A DNA stretch of 64,000 nt from Streptomyces zingiberis (GCF_012034935.1 NZ_JAATEN010000004.1:1-64000), one strand, 5' to 3'; numbered from the stretch's first letter, positions 18,244 through 27,291 are shown. Notes: generated by a model from the letters alone, not told the origin. A program made the numbers and translations.

Positions 18244-18259
18244 CACCGGGCGGAACGGA

Positions 18260-18292
18260 CCGGGGCGTGCGCGCGGACCGCGCACGCCCCGG
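18260..18292 (+). terminator. strong hairpin after xylA
   Basis: A perfect 14-bp inverted repeat (18260-18273 with 18279-18292, starting CCGGGGCGTG) with a 5-nt loop lies 17 nt after the xylA stop. There is no U-tract, as is common for actinomycete terminators. Confidence 0.85.
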
Positions 18293-18467
18293 CAGCCGCC
18301 CTCCGCGGTCCGGGCCGGTAGGTGAGCGGCCCGCCCGACCCTTCCGGGTCCGCGGGGGCGGATCTCAGGGTCGGCTCGGGGTGGGCGGCGGAACCCCGGG
18401 GGCGGCGCCGGGCGTTTCCCCGGTGGGCGGCGCGTGCCGCCCGGGCTGTACGAAGGAGGCGCGGGAG

Positions 18468-18650
18468 ATGTCGAACAGGACGAAGGTCGTCGTCGGTGGT
18501 GCGGTGGGCGCCGTGCTGCTGCTGTGGCTGCTGCCCTTCTGGGCGGCGCTGCTGGTGATCGTCGGGGTGCCGGTGGGCGCGTATCTGATGCTGGACCCCT
18601 CCCAGCGGCGCCGGCTGAGGCGGGTGAATCGCCGGGAGCTGGGCCGCTGA
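18468..18650 (+). CDS. small single-span membrane protein
   Basis: A 60-residue protein with a polar N-terminus (MSNRTK), a long hydrophobic segment of about 35 residues (VVVGGAVGAVLLLWLLPFWA and onward), and a strongly basic C-terminal tail (RRRLRRVNRREL). One or two closely spaced membrane spans are likely, with the basic tail in the cytoplasm. GAAGGAGG sits nine bases before the ATG, so it is likely translated. No family is recognised. It lies alone between xylA and the MOSC gene. Confidence 0.7.
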   Translation: MSNRTKVVVGGAVGAVLLLWLLPFWAALLVIVGVPVGAYLMLDPSQRRRLRRVNRRELGR

Positions 18651-18771
18651 ACCCGCGGCCGGGCATCCGGCGCCACTCCCGGGTGCCGCCGCGCCACCGT
18701 GGGCAGGTGTGCGGCGGGTACGGCGGGTGGCCGTACGGGTCAGGGCGTGGCGAGGGCGGGAGGCGGGGCGG

Positions 18772-19314
18772 ATGGACGCCAGGGTGGTGGCGGTCGGCAG
18801 GGACGCGGAACACCGGTTCTCCAAGGAGACCGCCCCGGTGATCCGGCTGCTCGCCGGGCTCGGCGTGGCCGGCGACGCGCACCTGGGGGTGACCGTCCGG
18901 CACCGCTCGCGGGTCGCCCGGGACCCGTCCGCGCCCAACCTCCGCCAGGTCCACCTCCTCCAGCGGGAACTCCTCGACGAGGTGGCCCGGGACGGGTACG
19001 CGGTGGCCCCGGGGCAGCTGGGTGAGAACGTCACCACCGCCGGTCTCGACCTGCTCGCCCTCGGCACCGGCACACTGCTGCGCCTCGGGGGCGAGGCGGT
19101 GGTCGAGGTGACCGGGTTGCGCAACCCGTGCGCGCAGATCAACCGTTTCCGGCCCGGGCTGCTGCGCCGCGTCCTCGGCCGTGACGAGCGGGGCGCCCCG
19201 GTGCGCCGGGCCGGGATCATGGGTGTCGTCCTGACCGGCGGGGAGGTGCGGCCGGGGGACCGGATCGTGGCCGAACCGCCGGCCGGCCCGCACCGCCCGC
19301 TCGCGCCCGTCTGA
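18772..19314 (+). CDS. MOSC-domain protein
   Basis: A 180-residue protein consisting essentially of one MOSC (molybdenum cofactor sulfurase C-terminal) domain. The conserved cysteine is in VTGLRNPCAQINRF (about residue 122), and GQLGENVTTAGLDL is another hallmark. Stand-alone MOSC proteins resemble YiiM and are thought to handle pterin-bound molybdenum or sulfur, sometimes in detoxifying N-hydroxylated compounds. No molybdoenzyme gene is adjacent. The start ATG 18772 was chosen for the GGGAGG-like site upstream and family length. Confidence 0.85.
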   Translation: MDARVVAVGRDAEHRFSKETAPVIRLLAGLGVAGDAHLGVTVRHRSRVARDPSAPNLRQVHLLQRELLDEVARDGYAVAPGQLGENVTTAGLDLLALGTGTLLRLGGEAVVEVTGLRNPCAQINRFRPGLLRRVLGRDERGAPVRRAGIMGVVLTGGEVRPGDRIVAEPPAGPHRPLAPV

Positions 19315-19320
19315 GCACGC

Positions 19321-19361
19321 CCCGGCAGTCCTCGCGCGCCGGGCGGACGAGGGCTGCCGGG
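19321..19361. terminator. bidirectional hairpin between convergent genes
   Basis: CCCGGCAGTCCTCG (19321-19334) pairs with 19348-19361 over 14 positions with a single G-T pair, enclosing a 13-nt loop. It lies between the MOSC gene and the convergent hypothetical gene. Confidence 0.7.
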
Positions 19362-19408
19362 CGCGGGCCGGTCCCGGGCACGGGCCCGGCCCCGGTACCG
19401 CCGGCTGG

Positions 19409-20335
19409 TCAGGCCGGTTTCGCCGCCAGCCCGTCGAGCGCGGTGAGCAGCGCGGGCAGCCGTGGCCCCCGCTGTAGCGGGAACACATCTCCCGGCGCGT
19501 CGTCCAGCAGCACGAACGCCATGTCGTCGGTGCGCGCCACCATGCTCCAGCCCGGCCCGTCGGCCCGCAGGGTCCGCGCCCCGTCGGAGGCGAAGGAGGA
19601 GCGCACCCGGCCGGGCGGCGGCGGGGTCTCCACGTAGGCGTGCGCCTCCCGCAGCACCCTCCGCAGCCCCGGGTGCGCCACCCGCGGGGAGGCCCCGGGG
19701 CCCTGGCCGACCGGCGTGGTGTCACCGGGCCCGGCCGGGGCCTCCGCCTCCGGCGCGGGGTCCGGTTCGCCGCCCCCGGCGGGGGGTGTGCTGTTCCCGC
19801 CGGCTGTGCTGTCCGTGCCGTCGGTGCCGCTGCCGGGTCCGGGTTCGTCGAACTGCTCCCGCCAGACGGCCCACTGGAGCGCGATCTCGTCCGCGCCCAG
19901 TCTGCGCTGTGCCGGTCCCCACTCCGTCGCGTCGGGTGGGGCGAGCGGCGGCGGTCCGCCGTCCGGACCGGGCGCGGGATCGTGCGGCGCGGGCACTCCG
20001 GGGGCGGCGACGGCCAACGCCAGTGGCCAGCCGGGCAGCACGCCCACGACGCTCCGCTCGTCGGGGGAGAGGTCGTACTCCATGCCGCAGTCCCAGGCGG
20101 CGAGCGCGCAGGCGACCAGCGAGACGTCGTCCACCACCACCGTCCAGCGGGCCCCCTCGCCGTCCTGGCCGAGCACCAGCCCGTACCCCTCCTCATACGG
20201 GGTCAGGCCCAGCGCCGCGCACACCTCCGGGTAGTCGTCGCCGAGCACGCTCGGGAAGCGGGCGGGTGTGAGCAGGACGGCGGTCAGGACGAACAGGGCG
20301 TCCTCACCTGCCGCGCTCTCCTCCGTCGCGGACAC
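19409..20335 (-). CDS. conserved-looking hypothetical protein
   Basis: 308 residues, no family recognised with confidence. The N-terminal part (residues 1-140) contains alternating hydrophobic segments, for example LFVLTAVLLTPARFPSVLGD and WTVVVDDVSLVACALAAWDC. A disordered Gly/Pro/Ala-rich stretch occupies about 165-220, and the C-terminal part (about 225-308) has EAHAYVETPPPPGRVRSSF and WSMVARTDDMAFVLLDD, which looks like a folded beta-rich domain. No signal peptide or membrane span is seen. GTG at 20335 has GGGAGG five bases upstream. It is divergent from the MpaB-like gene. Confidence 0.75.
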   Translation of the reverse strand: MSATEESAAGEDALFVLTAVLLTPARFPSVLGDDYPEVCAALGLTPYEEGYGLVLGQDGEGARWTVVVDDVSLVACALAAWDCGMEYDLSPDERSVVGVLPGWPLALAVAAPGVPAPHDPAPGPDGGPPPLAPPDATEWGPAQRRLGADEIALQWAVWREQFDEPGPGSGTDGTDSTAGGNSTPPAGGGEPDPAPEAEAPAGPGDTTPVGQGPGASPRVAHPGLRRVLREAHAYVETPPPPGRVRSSFASDGARTLRADGPGWSMVARTDDMAFVLLDDAPGDVFPLQRGPRLPALLTALDGLAAKPA

Positions 20336-20592
20336 GGCGGCCTCCCATCGGGATCGGTGGTCCGCGCACCCTAACCAGTGGGTAACCCCGGCGTCGAGAC
20401 TCCGGGGGAGCCGGCCCGGCGCGGTCCGCCCGGGGGGCGCGGGGCCGGGCGTCGCGTGCCGCGCGGAGCCACGGTCATCCGCCGGGCACTCCGCGCGTTC
20501 CGCCGCCCGGATGCGCTGCTCCACTCCGCCACGGGCCCGGCCTCACCTCCGTAGAGTGAGGAGCCCGGCGACACCGTGAGGGGGCGGGCGGT

Positions 20593-21486
20593 ATGAGACG
20601 TTACGACCGGCTGAGGGAGATCCGGCGGCTGGACCCGGAGCGGGATTTCCTGCGGATCTACCGGCTCACCTCCTGCTACGAGTTCCCCTGGGACACCGTC
20701 CGCGCTCTGGAACTCGCCCTGTACCGCACCTACGCCGTGCCGCGCATCGGCCGATTGCTCGCGCGGACGGGGGAGTTCACCGGCCGCACCCAGAAGCGGT
20801 ACGACGACACCGCGCTGCTCCTCGACGCGATCCTGGAGCACGGCTTCGACAGCGAGCGGGGGCGCGTGGCCGTCCGCCGCGTCAACCAGATGCACCGCGG
20901 CTACGGCATCGGCAACGACGAACTGCGCTACGTGCTGTGCACCTTCGTGGTGGTACCGCGGCGCTGGATCGACGCCTACGGCTGGCGGCGGCTGTCCCGG
21001 CACGAGGTCCGCGCGTCCGTGGCGTACTACCGCACCCTGGGCCGCCACATGGGCATCCGCGACCTCCCCGGCAGCTACGAGGAGTTCGAGCGCTGTCTCG
21101 ACGCCTACGAGGCCGCCCACTTCGGCTGGGACGAGGGCGGGCGGCGGGTGGCGGACGCGACGCTCGGACTCGTGGCGTCCTGGTACCCGGCGCCGCTGGC
21201 CGGGCTCGTGCGCGACGCGAGTCTGGCTCTGCTGGACGACGCCCTGTTGCGGGCCTTCCGCTACGCGCCCCCCAAACCCGCCGTGCGCACGGCGGTGCGC
21301 ACCGCCGTGCGGCTGCGGGGCCGGGCCGTTCGGCTGCTGCCGCCGCGTGCGAAGCCGCGCTACGCACGGGAGAATCCGCAGATCAAGAGCTATCCCGGGG
21401 GCTATCGCGTGAGTGAGCTGGGCACCTTCCCGGTGGCCGGGGCCGGGGGGTGCCCGGTGGCGCGCTCCGGCGGCAGTCCTTCCTGA
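20593..21486 (+). CDS. MpaB-family (DUF2236) oxygenase-like protein
   Basis: A 297-residue protein resembling the MpaB/DUF2236 family, which includes the latex-clearing protein Lcp and the mycophenolic-acid enzyme MpaB. Visible landmarks are KRYDDTALLLDAILEHGFDSERG followed by VNQMHRGYGIGNDELRYVL, where the first histidine is a likely haem-iron ligand, and VVPRRWIDAYGWRRLSRHE. No membrane span is evident. The C-terminal 35 residues are low complexity. Its substrate is unknown. The start ATG 20593 follows a purine-rich GAGGGGG stretch. Confidence 0.8.
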   Translation: MRRYDRLREIRRLDPERDFLRIYRLTSCYEFPWDTVRALELALYRTYAVPRIGRLLARTGEFTGRTQKRYDDTALLLDAILEHGFDSERGRVAVRRVNQMHRGYGIGNDELRYVLCTFVVVPRRWIDAYGWRRLSRHEVRASVAYYRTLGRHMGIRDLPGSYEEFERCLDAYEAAHFGWDEGGRRVADATLGLVASWYPAPLAGLVRDASLALLDDALLRAFRYAPPKPAVRTAVRTAVRLRGRAVRLLPPRAKPRYARENPQIKSYPGGYRVSELGTFPVAGAGGCPVARSGGSPS

Positions 21487-21848
21487 CGTCCCTGGGGCTC
21501 CGGGGCTTCCCGTACTCCACGCCGCGTCCTCCCGTGCTCCGGACGCTTCCCGGCGGGGTGTGCGCCGGAGCGCGCAGGGGAGCGCCGGGAGGATCTTCCC
21601 CGGCATGGCATCGGTTTCTGTCATATTCCACTGGATTGTGCGCACCTGGGGAGTGTGCAGGGGTTGGGCTGATATGTGTCTGTCCTGGTCAGCTCCGGAC
21701 GTCGCCCGGTCGGATGCTGTGGACTTCCGAAGTCCTCCCGGGGCGCGAGGGGTCTCCCGCGTAGCGTGCGGCTTCCGAGGACAGCAGCGGCAGGCCCGCG
21801 TGCGCCCCCTGCGTGCGGGCCGGGCTGCCGGAGCGAAGGAGAGCGGAT
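21487..21848. other. 362-bp intergenic region before the first roadblock gene
   Basis: No gene is supported. The middle (about 21600-21720) is less G+C-rich than its surroundings and contains TTGTGCGCAC and GATATGTGTCTG stretches that could form a promoter for the downstream roadblock gene. A separate entry covers the palindrome at 21721-21735. Confidence 0.5.
21721..21735. promoter_or_regulatory. 15-bp palindrome upstream of the first roadblock gene
   Basis: GGACTTCCGAAGTCC is a perfect inverted repeat of 7-bp arms around a single central base, about 114 bp before the ATG at 21849. It suits a dimeric regulator, but no binding protein can be named. Confidence 0.45.
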
Positions 21849-22334
21849 ATGGGCGAGGCGGAACAGAAGGGCGCCGGTGTCCGCGCCGGTGTCGGGTTCG
21901 ACGGCTCCCTGAACGAACTCCTGAACGAATTCCTGGACGAGCTGGTCGGTGAGGTGCCGGGCCTCCGTCACGCCGTCCTGCTGTCCGCCGTCGGTCTGGT
22001 GACGGGCGCCTCACGCGGGCTCAGCCGGGCGGACGCGCGTCACCTGGCGTCTGTGGCCGCCGGATTCCACCGGGTGGCCACCGATGCCGGCCGCCGGTTC
22101 GGGGCCGGCTGCGGCCGCCGCACGACGGTCGAACTGGAGGCCGGAGGCCGGTTGTTCGTCGCCGCCGCCGGTCGTGACACGTGTCTTGCCGCCATCGGCA
22201 CCGGGGAGGCCGATCCGGGCGTCGTGTCCGGGGCGATGGACCGGCTCGCCCGGCGGCTGGGCGCGCCGGGCCCGCCGGGCCCGCCTGCGCCTCCCCTCCC
22301 GTCCCCGTCCGGCCGGGCTGGCCACCGGGGCTGA
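21849..22334 (+). CDS. roadblock/LC7-domain protein (extended form)
   Basis: 161 residues. The central part (about 28-120) matches the roadblock/LC7 fold as seen in MglB and CvnB: EVPGLRHAVLLSAVGLVTGASRGLSRADARHLASVAAG, then strands such as TTVELEAGGRLFVAAAGRDTCLAAI. These proteins bind small Ras-like GTPases as activators or scaffolds. A Pro-rich tail (GPPGPPAPPLPS) ends the protein. It is shorter on family signatures than the next gene, with which it shares the DARHLASVAAG / DAEHLAAVCSG helix. Canonical conservon partners (sensor kinase, DUF742, GTPase) are absent. AAGGAGA lies upstream of the ATG. Confidence 0.75.
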   Translation: MGEAEQKGAGVRAGVGFDGSLNELLNEFLDELVGEVPGLRHAVLLSAVGLVTGASRGLSRADARHLASVAAGFHRVATDAGRRFGAGCGRRTTVELEAGGRLFVAAAGRDTCLAAIGTGEADPGVVSGAMDRLARRLGAPGPPGPPAPPLPSPSGRAGHRG

Positions 22335-22560
22335 CGCTCTCCCGCCGTCCCGTACAACCCCGGAGCCGCGCCCCCGGCGGGCCGTGCGGGCCCCGCGGGG
22401 CGAGGGCTTCCGGCGCTGGGCCGGGGAGCCCGCGCCTTCTCTCCCGGTTCGCCGTGGATGGCACACATCGTGCGGTACGTGGCCGGGGGCTGTCTTGCCC
22501 CGAACCCGGCGGTGGGCCAGGCTTGTTCCCAGCCGAGGCGACCGCCGACGGGGAGGCAGA

Positions 22561-22956
22561 ATGGCGCTCAGCAAGGGGCTCGACTGGCTGCTGAACGACC
22601 TGGCGAAACGACTGGCCCACGTCCGGCACGCCCTCATTCTGTCCAACGACGGTCTGGTGACCGCCCGGAGTGAGGACCTCGCCCGCGCGGACGCGGAGCA
22701 CTTGGCCGCCGTCTGCTCCGGGCTGCACAGCCTCGCCAAGGGCTCCGCGCACCACTTCGCGGCGGGCCACGTCCGGCAGACGATGGTCGAGTTCGACGAC
22801 GGCGCGCTGTTCGTGACGGCCGCCGGAGACGGCAGTTGCCTGTGCGTGCTCACCGCCGCGGACGCCGATGTCGGCCAGGTGGGCTATGAGATGACGCTGC
22901 TGGTCAACCGGGTGGGCGAGCATCTGGGAATCTCCGCCCGCGACCGGAACGGGTAA
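22561..22956 (+). CDS. roadblock/LC7-domain protein (CvnB-like)
   Basis: 131 residues, the standard length of streptomycete CvnB-type roadblock proteins. It starts with LDWLLNDLAKRLAHVRHALILSNDGLVTA, a textbook family opening, and has RQTMVEFDDGALFVTAAGDGSCLCVL as the central strands. The ATG at 22561 directly follows GGGAGGCAGA. It sits 226 bp after the first roadblock gene and is its paralogue. No Cvn kinase, DUF742 or GTPase gene lies nearby, so its GTPase partner must be encoded elsewhere. Confidence 0.88.
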   Translation: MALSKGLDWLLNDLAKRLAHVRHALILSNDGLVTARSEDLARADAEHLAAVCSGLHSLAKGSAHHFAAGHVRQTMVEFDDGALFVTAAGDGSCLCVLTAADADVGQVGYEMTLLVNRVGEHLGISARDRNG

Positions 22957-23217
22957 CACCGGACCCGAGGTGCCCGGTTCGGTGTGGGCGCGCCGCGGCA
23001 CGTCCGCCGTCGGCGCGCCGTGCCCCGTCCGCCCACCGCGGGCACCGGGGCGGTATCCCCTCGGGCCGGCTTCCGTCCTCTGGCCGCCGCCCTCCGTTCT
23101 TCGTGGCCCGCGGCTCTGAGCTGCGGGGCAGGTGGTTATCCACAGCCCCGGGCAGCGCCTGGCCTTCCGCGCTACGGTTCGTCACCGAGAGTGATGGAAT
23201 CGAGTGGGGAGATGGCC

Positions 23218-24309
23218 ATGCCAGTGGGAACGCGGGACGGACACCGGCCGGTGCGGCAGGAGGCGGAGCGGGGGCTGGCCCTCCGCGGCGCGGCGATGCG
23301 GCTCGGGCTGAAACCGGGCGAGCTGGATCTCGCCGTACGCCTCGGCGAGGTGCGCACGGTGGGCGGCCCGCGGGGCGGCCGCCGGGTCCCGCGCGCCGAA
23401 GTCGACCGGCTGCGCTCCGCCGCCGACTTCCCCGGAGGGCTCCGGGAGCGGGTCCGCGCCGTCGGCGCGGGCGCCGGCGCGGAATTGCTGGGCATCGGGC
23501 GGGCGCGGTTCACGCGTCTGGCCCGGGTGGGCTGTTTCACCCCCGTGAAGTTCACCGTCAACCGCTACCGCGCCCTGGTGTGGCTCTACCCCGTCGCGGA
23601 GCTGCGTCTCTTCGCCGAGCGCGAGCCGGGTCTGCTCACGGGGAACACCCCGCCCGCGCTGCGGGCGATGCTGGATGCCGGTGAGGACTGGCGGGCGCGT
23701 ACCTGGCGCGGCCGGCGGGTGGCCCAGCTGTGCCGCGAGGCGGAGGGGCCGTGGGAGCGGGCCGCGGTCGCCGCGGCCGTGCTGGGACAGGACCAGCTGG
23801 CCGACGCGGTCGAGGACCCCTATGAGCGTGCCCATCTGCGGCGGCTCCGGGTCTCGTTGCTGCCACCGGAGGAGGAGGCGGCGTCCTCCCGGCCCGTGGT
23901 GGAGCCGGTTCTCACCGCGGACGATCCGGATGAGATCTGCTGGCACCGGATCAGCCTGGCCCTCTGCCTGGACGAGGCCCGGGAGTACGGCCCGGCGCCC
24001 AGGCCGGGTGAACGGCCCGTGGCCGGCGGACCGTTCACCACACGGGTGGAGAAGCCCCTTCCGCGTCCGGTGCCGGACCCCGTGGCGGACCCCGTGGCGG
24101 ACTCCGGGGTGGACTCCGGGGTGGACTCCGGGGTGGACTCCGGGGTGGACGTCCCGGGTGTGCGCCCGCCCGGTGGCGGGGGTGGCGGCCGCGGCGCCCT
24201 CCCGGGGCGCGGCCGGCCCGGCGGCCGGCGGGAGCGCACGGGGCCGCCGGGCGCCCGCAGCCCGGGGCGCCGATCGCGCCGGGTGGGCGTCCGCTGGCCC
24301 CTGGCGTGA
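23218..24309 (+). CDS. DUF6397-like protein
   Basis: 363 residues, resembling an uncharacterised streptomycete family I recall as DUF6397. The N-terminal region (about 12-75) could be a helix-turn-helix-like fold: LALRGAAMRLGLKPGELDLAVRLG, then GGRRVPRAEVDRLR, similar to excisionase-type winged helices. A second similar unit follows (AELLGIGRARFTRLARVGCF). The remainder to about residue 270 is helical. The last 90 residues are disordered and include four DSGV repeats and Arg/Gly-rich sequence. ATG 23218 was preferred to 23194 because GGGGAG lies seven bases before it. Confidence 0.65.
   Translation: MPVGTRDGHRPVRQEAERGLALRGAAMRLGLKPGELDLAVRLGEVRTVGGPRGGRRVPRAEVDRLRSAADFPGGLRERVRAVGAGAGAELLGIGRARFTRLARVGCFTPVKFTVNRYRALVWLYPVAELRLFAEREPGLLTGNTPPALRAMLDAGEDWRARTWRGRRVAQLCREAEGPWERAAVAAAVLGQDQLADAVEDPYERAHLRRLRVSLLPPEEEAASSRPVVEPVLTADDPDEICWHRISLALCLDEAREYGPAPRPGERPVAGGPFTTRVEKPLPRPVPDPVADPVADSGVDSGVDSGVDSGVDVPGVRPPGGGGGGRGALPGRGRPGGRRERTGPPGARSPGRRSRRVGVRWPLA
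24100..24147. repeat. four perfect 12-bp tandem repeats inside the DUF6397-like gene
   Basis: The unit GACTCCGGGGTG occurs at 24100, 24112, 24124 and 24136, preceded by two copies of a related unit beginning GTGGCGGACCCC. Each unit encodes Asp-Ser-Gly-Val in a disordered tail. The perfect identity suggests recent expansion. Confidence 0.9.
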
Positions 24310-24661
24310 GGCGGGGCCGGGTGACGGGGCGGGAGGCTCTGGTCCTGCCCGCGAGCGTTCCCCGGCCGTTGCGGACGGGTGGGGTACCGCCCGTTCCGGG
24401 GGCCGCGCCGGCGGTTGTCGAGTTCGCGCCCGGGGGTGCGGACGATGCGGTACGCAATCACCGGTGGAGCCCGGCGCCGGGCGCCTCACACGACCCACGC
24501 ATCCGTTACTGAACTGATCACGGAGGACGGAGAGAGCCATGACCGAGGAGCGCGGAGGGTGGAGGACCGGCGGCCGGACGGGCCCGGTCCGGCGCGGCGG
24601 AGACCGGAGAGATCGGACGGTGGCGCGAGCCGGCGGACAGGCTGCGCCCGCGCCACCCGGG
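24310..24661. other. 352-bp region between convergent genes
   Basis: No real gene is supported. Near 24500-24545 the sequence is less G+C-rich and shows GGAGAGAGCC followed by ATG at 24539 on the plus strand. The frame that starts there runs antisense through the whole helicase gene and is regarded as a compositional shadow. Confidence 0.5.
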
Positions 24662-27178
24662 TCAGAGCGGGCCGACGGCCGTGACCCGGACCACGGCTCG
24701 GCTCTCCTCGTCGGAGGCGGCGAGATCCACCTCGCCGCTGATGCCCCAGTCGTGGTCGCCCGAGGGGTCGGCGAAGGTCTGCCGTACCTGCCACAGGCCG
24801 TGCTCCGGGTCCTCCTCGATCCGCAGCAGACCCGGTCCCCGCGCCTCGGGGCCGGTGCCGAGGTCGTCGTACTCCTCCCAGTACCGCTCCATGGCCTCGG
24901 CCCAGGCGTCGGCGTCCCAGCCGGATCCGGCGTCCATCTCGCCGAGCTCCGTGTACTTCTCCAGCGCGGCGAGCTCCACCCGCCGGAACAGCGCGTTGCG
25001 GACCAGCACCCGGAAGGCACGCGTGTTGGTGGTCACGGGCCTGACCTGGTCCGCCCGCTCCTGGGCCTCCTCGGCCGTCTCCTCCTCCGGGTTCGCCAGC
25101 TGCTCCCACTCGTCCAGGAGACTGGAGTCCACCTGCCGCACCATCTCACCGAGCCAGGCGGTGAGGTCCTCGAACTCGGCGGACTTCCGGTCCTCCGGGA
25201 CGGTGTGCTCCAGCGCCTTGTAGGCGCTCGCGAGGTACCGCAGCACGATGCCCTCGGTCCGCGCCAGCTCGTAGAAGGCGGTGAACTCCGTGAACGTCAT
25301 CGCCCGTTCGTACATGTCGCGGATGACCGACTTCGGCGACAGCGGGTGGTCACCCACCCAGGGGTGGCTCCTGCGGTAGAGGTTGTAGGCGTGGAAGAGC
25401 GGCTCTTCCAGCGGCTTGGGGTAGGAGACGTCCTGGAGCCGCTCCATCCGCTCCTCGTACTCCACCCCGTCGGCCTTCATCTGCTGGACGGCCTCGCCGC
25501 GCGCCTTGTTCTGCTGGGCCGCGAGAATCTGCCGCGGGTCGTCGAGGGTCGACTCCACGACGGAGACCATGTCGAGGGCGTAGCCGGGGGATTCGGGGTC
25601 GAGCAGGTCGAAGGCGGCCAGGGCGAAGGTGGAGAGCGGCTGGCTGAGGGCGAAGTCCTGCTGGAGGTCGACCGTCAGCCGGATGATCCGGCCCTGTTCG
25701 TCCGGCTCGGGGAGCCGCTCCACGACGCCGCCGTCGAGCAGGGAGCGGTAGATGGCGATGGCCCTGCGGATGTGACGGATCTGGTTCTTCCGCGGCTCGT
25801 GGTTGTCCTCCAGCAGCCGGCGCATGGCCTCGAAGGCGTTGCCCGGCCGGGCGATCACCGACAGCAGCATGGTGTGGGTGACGCGGAACCGGGAGGTGAG
25901 CGGTTCGGGATCGGAGGTGATCAGCTTCTCGAAGGTGTTCTGCCCCCAGGAGACGAACCCCTCGGGAGCCTTCTTGCGGACCACCTTCCGCCGCTTCTTC
26001 GGATCGTCACCCGCCTTGGCGAGGGCCTTCTCGTTTTCCACGACGTGCTCCGGGGCCTGGGCCACGACGAAGCCCGAGGTGTCGAAACCGGCCCGGCCCG
26101 CCCGCCCGGCGATCTGGTGGAACTCGCGGGCCCGGAGGGTCCGCACCCGCTGGCCGTCGTACTTGGTCAGAGCCGTGAACAGCACCGTGCGGATGGGGAC
26201 GTTGACCCCCACCCCCAGGGTGTCCGTGCCGCAGATGACCTTGAGCAGGCCGGCTTGGGCCAGCCGTTCCACCAGGCGCCGGTACTTCGGGAGCATCCCG
26301 GCGTGGTGCACCCCGATGCCGTGGCGCACATAGCGGGAGAGGTTGCGGCCGAAACGGGTGGTGAAGCGGAAGTTGCCGATCAGCTTGGCGATCTCGTCCT
26401 TCTCGGCGCGGGTGCACATGTTGATGCTCATCAGCGCCTGCGCCCGCTCCACTGCCGCGGCCTGGGTGAAGTGCACGATGTAGACCGGGGCCTGGTGGGT
26501 GTCCAGCAGTTCGGTCAGCGTCTCGGTCAGGGACGTCGTGCGGTACTCGTAGGAGAGCGGCACGGGCCGGGTCGCGGAGCGCACCACCGTCGTGGGACGG
26601 CCGGTCCGGCGGTGGAGGTCCTCCTCGAACCGCTGGACGTCTCCGAGGGTCGCCGACATCAGGACGAACTGCGCCTGCGGCAGCTCCAGCAGCGGGACCT
26701 GCCAGGCCCAGCCCCGGTCCGGTTCGGCGTAGAAGTGGAACTCGTCCATCACGACCTGGCCGATGTCGGCGTCCCTGCCGTCGCGCAGCGCGATGGAGGC
26801 CAGGACCTCGGCCGTGCAGCAGATGACGGGCGCGTCGGCGTTGACCGAGGCGTCGCCGGTCAGCATCCCCACGTTCTCCGTGCCGAAGAGCTTGCACAGG
26901 TCGAAGAACTTCTCCGACACCAGCGCCTTGATCGGCGCCGTGTAGAAGGTGACCTGGTCCCGGGCCAGCGCCGCGAAGTGTGCCCCTGCCGCGACCAGGC
27001 TCTTCCCCGACCCGGTCGGGGTGGACAGGATGACGTTGGACCCGGAGACCACCTCGATCAGCGCCTCCTCCTGGGCGGGATAGAGGGAGATGCCCCGCTC
27101 CTCGGCCCAGCCGGCGAAGGACTCGAAGAGGGCGTCGGGGTCGGCGTCGTTCGGCAGATGATCGATAAGGGTGGTCAC
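24662..27178 (-). CDS. DEAD/DEAH-box RNA helicase with DUF3516 C-terminal domain
   Basis: An 838-residue Ski2-like helicase. Motif I is LSTPTGSGKSLVAAG (about residues 48-62), motif II VVMDEFHFY, motif III LMSATLGD, and motif VI HQIAGRAGRAGFD. After the two RecA-like domains a long C-terminal part (about 450-838) corresponds to DUF3516, typical of actinobacterial members. RNA unwinding or remodelling is the expected role. GTG at 27178 (VTTLIDHLPNDADPDALFESF) matches family starts. GGGAGA touches the start codon, so translation could begin on a leaderless or very short-leader transcript. It is divergent from the DUF457 gene. Confidence 0.9.
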   Translation of the reverse strand: MTTLIDHLPNDADPDALFESFAGWAEERGISLYPAQEEALIEVVSGSNVILSTPTGSGKSLVAAGAHFAALARDQVTFYTAPIKALVSEKFFDLCKLFGTENVGMLTGDASVNADAPVICCTAEVLASIALRDGRDADIGQVVMDEFHFYAEPDRGWAWQVPLLELPQAQFVLMSATLGDVQRFEEDLHRRTGRPTTVVRSATRPVPLSYEYRTTSLTETLTELLDTHQAPVYIVHFTQAAAVERAQALMSINMCTRAEKDEIAKLIGNFRFTTRFGRNLSRYVRHGIGVHHAGMLPKYRRLVERLAQAGLLKVICGTDTLGVGVNVPIRTVLFTALTKYDGQRVRTLRAREFHQIAGRAGRAGFDTSGFVVAQAPEHVVENEKALAKAGDDPKKRRKVVRKKAPEGFVSWGQNTFEKLITSDPEPLTSRFRVTHTMLLSVIARPGNAFEAMRRLLEDNHEPRKNQIRHIRRAIAIYRSLLDGGVVERLPEPDEQGRIIRLTVDLQQDFALSQPLSTFALAAFDLLDPESPGYALDMVSVVESTLDDPRQILAAQQNKARGEAVQQMKADGVEYEERMERLQDVSYPKPLEEPLFHAYNLYRRSHPWVGDHPLSPKSVIRDMYERAMTFTEFTAFYELARTEGIVLRYLASAYKALEHTVPEDRKSAEFEDLTAWLGEMVRQVDSSLLDEWEQLANPEEETAEEAQERADQVRPVTTNTRAFRVLVRNALFRRVELAALEKYTELGEMDAGSGWDADAWAEAMERYWEEYDDLGTGPEARGPGLLRIEEDPEHGLWQVRQTFADPSGDHDWGISGEVDLAASDEESRAVVRVTAVGPL

Positions 27179-27291
27179 TCTCCCATACTGCCTGCTCGCC
27201 GACCGGATCGTGGAACCGGTGGCGGGGGCGAAGATCGTTTCAACTAGGGTGATGCGCCAACGCCGCATCGGCGCGGGACGATCCAGAGTTC

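Noticed and set aside
21450..21764. Small plus-strand frames in the gap before the first roadblock gene
   Set aside because: No ribosome-binding site, no family, and several overlapping frames of similar quality; treated as intergenic.
24539..27247. 902-codon plus-strand open frame opposite the DUF3516 helicase, with ATG and GGAGAG before it
   Set aside because: The minus strand encodes an unmistakable helicase through the same stretch. The plus frame has repetitive Val/Gly/Leu/Glu-rich shadow composition. The ribosome-binding-like site is probably chance.
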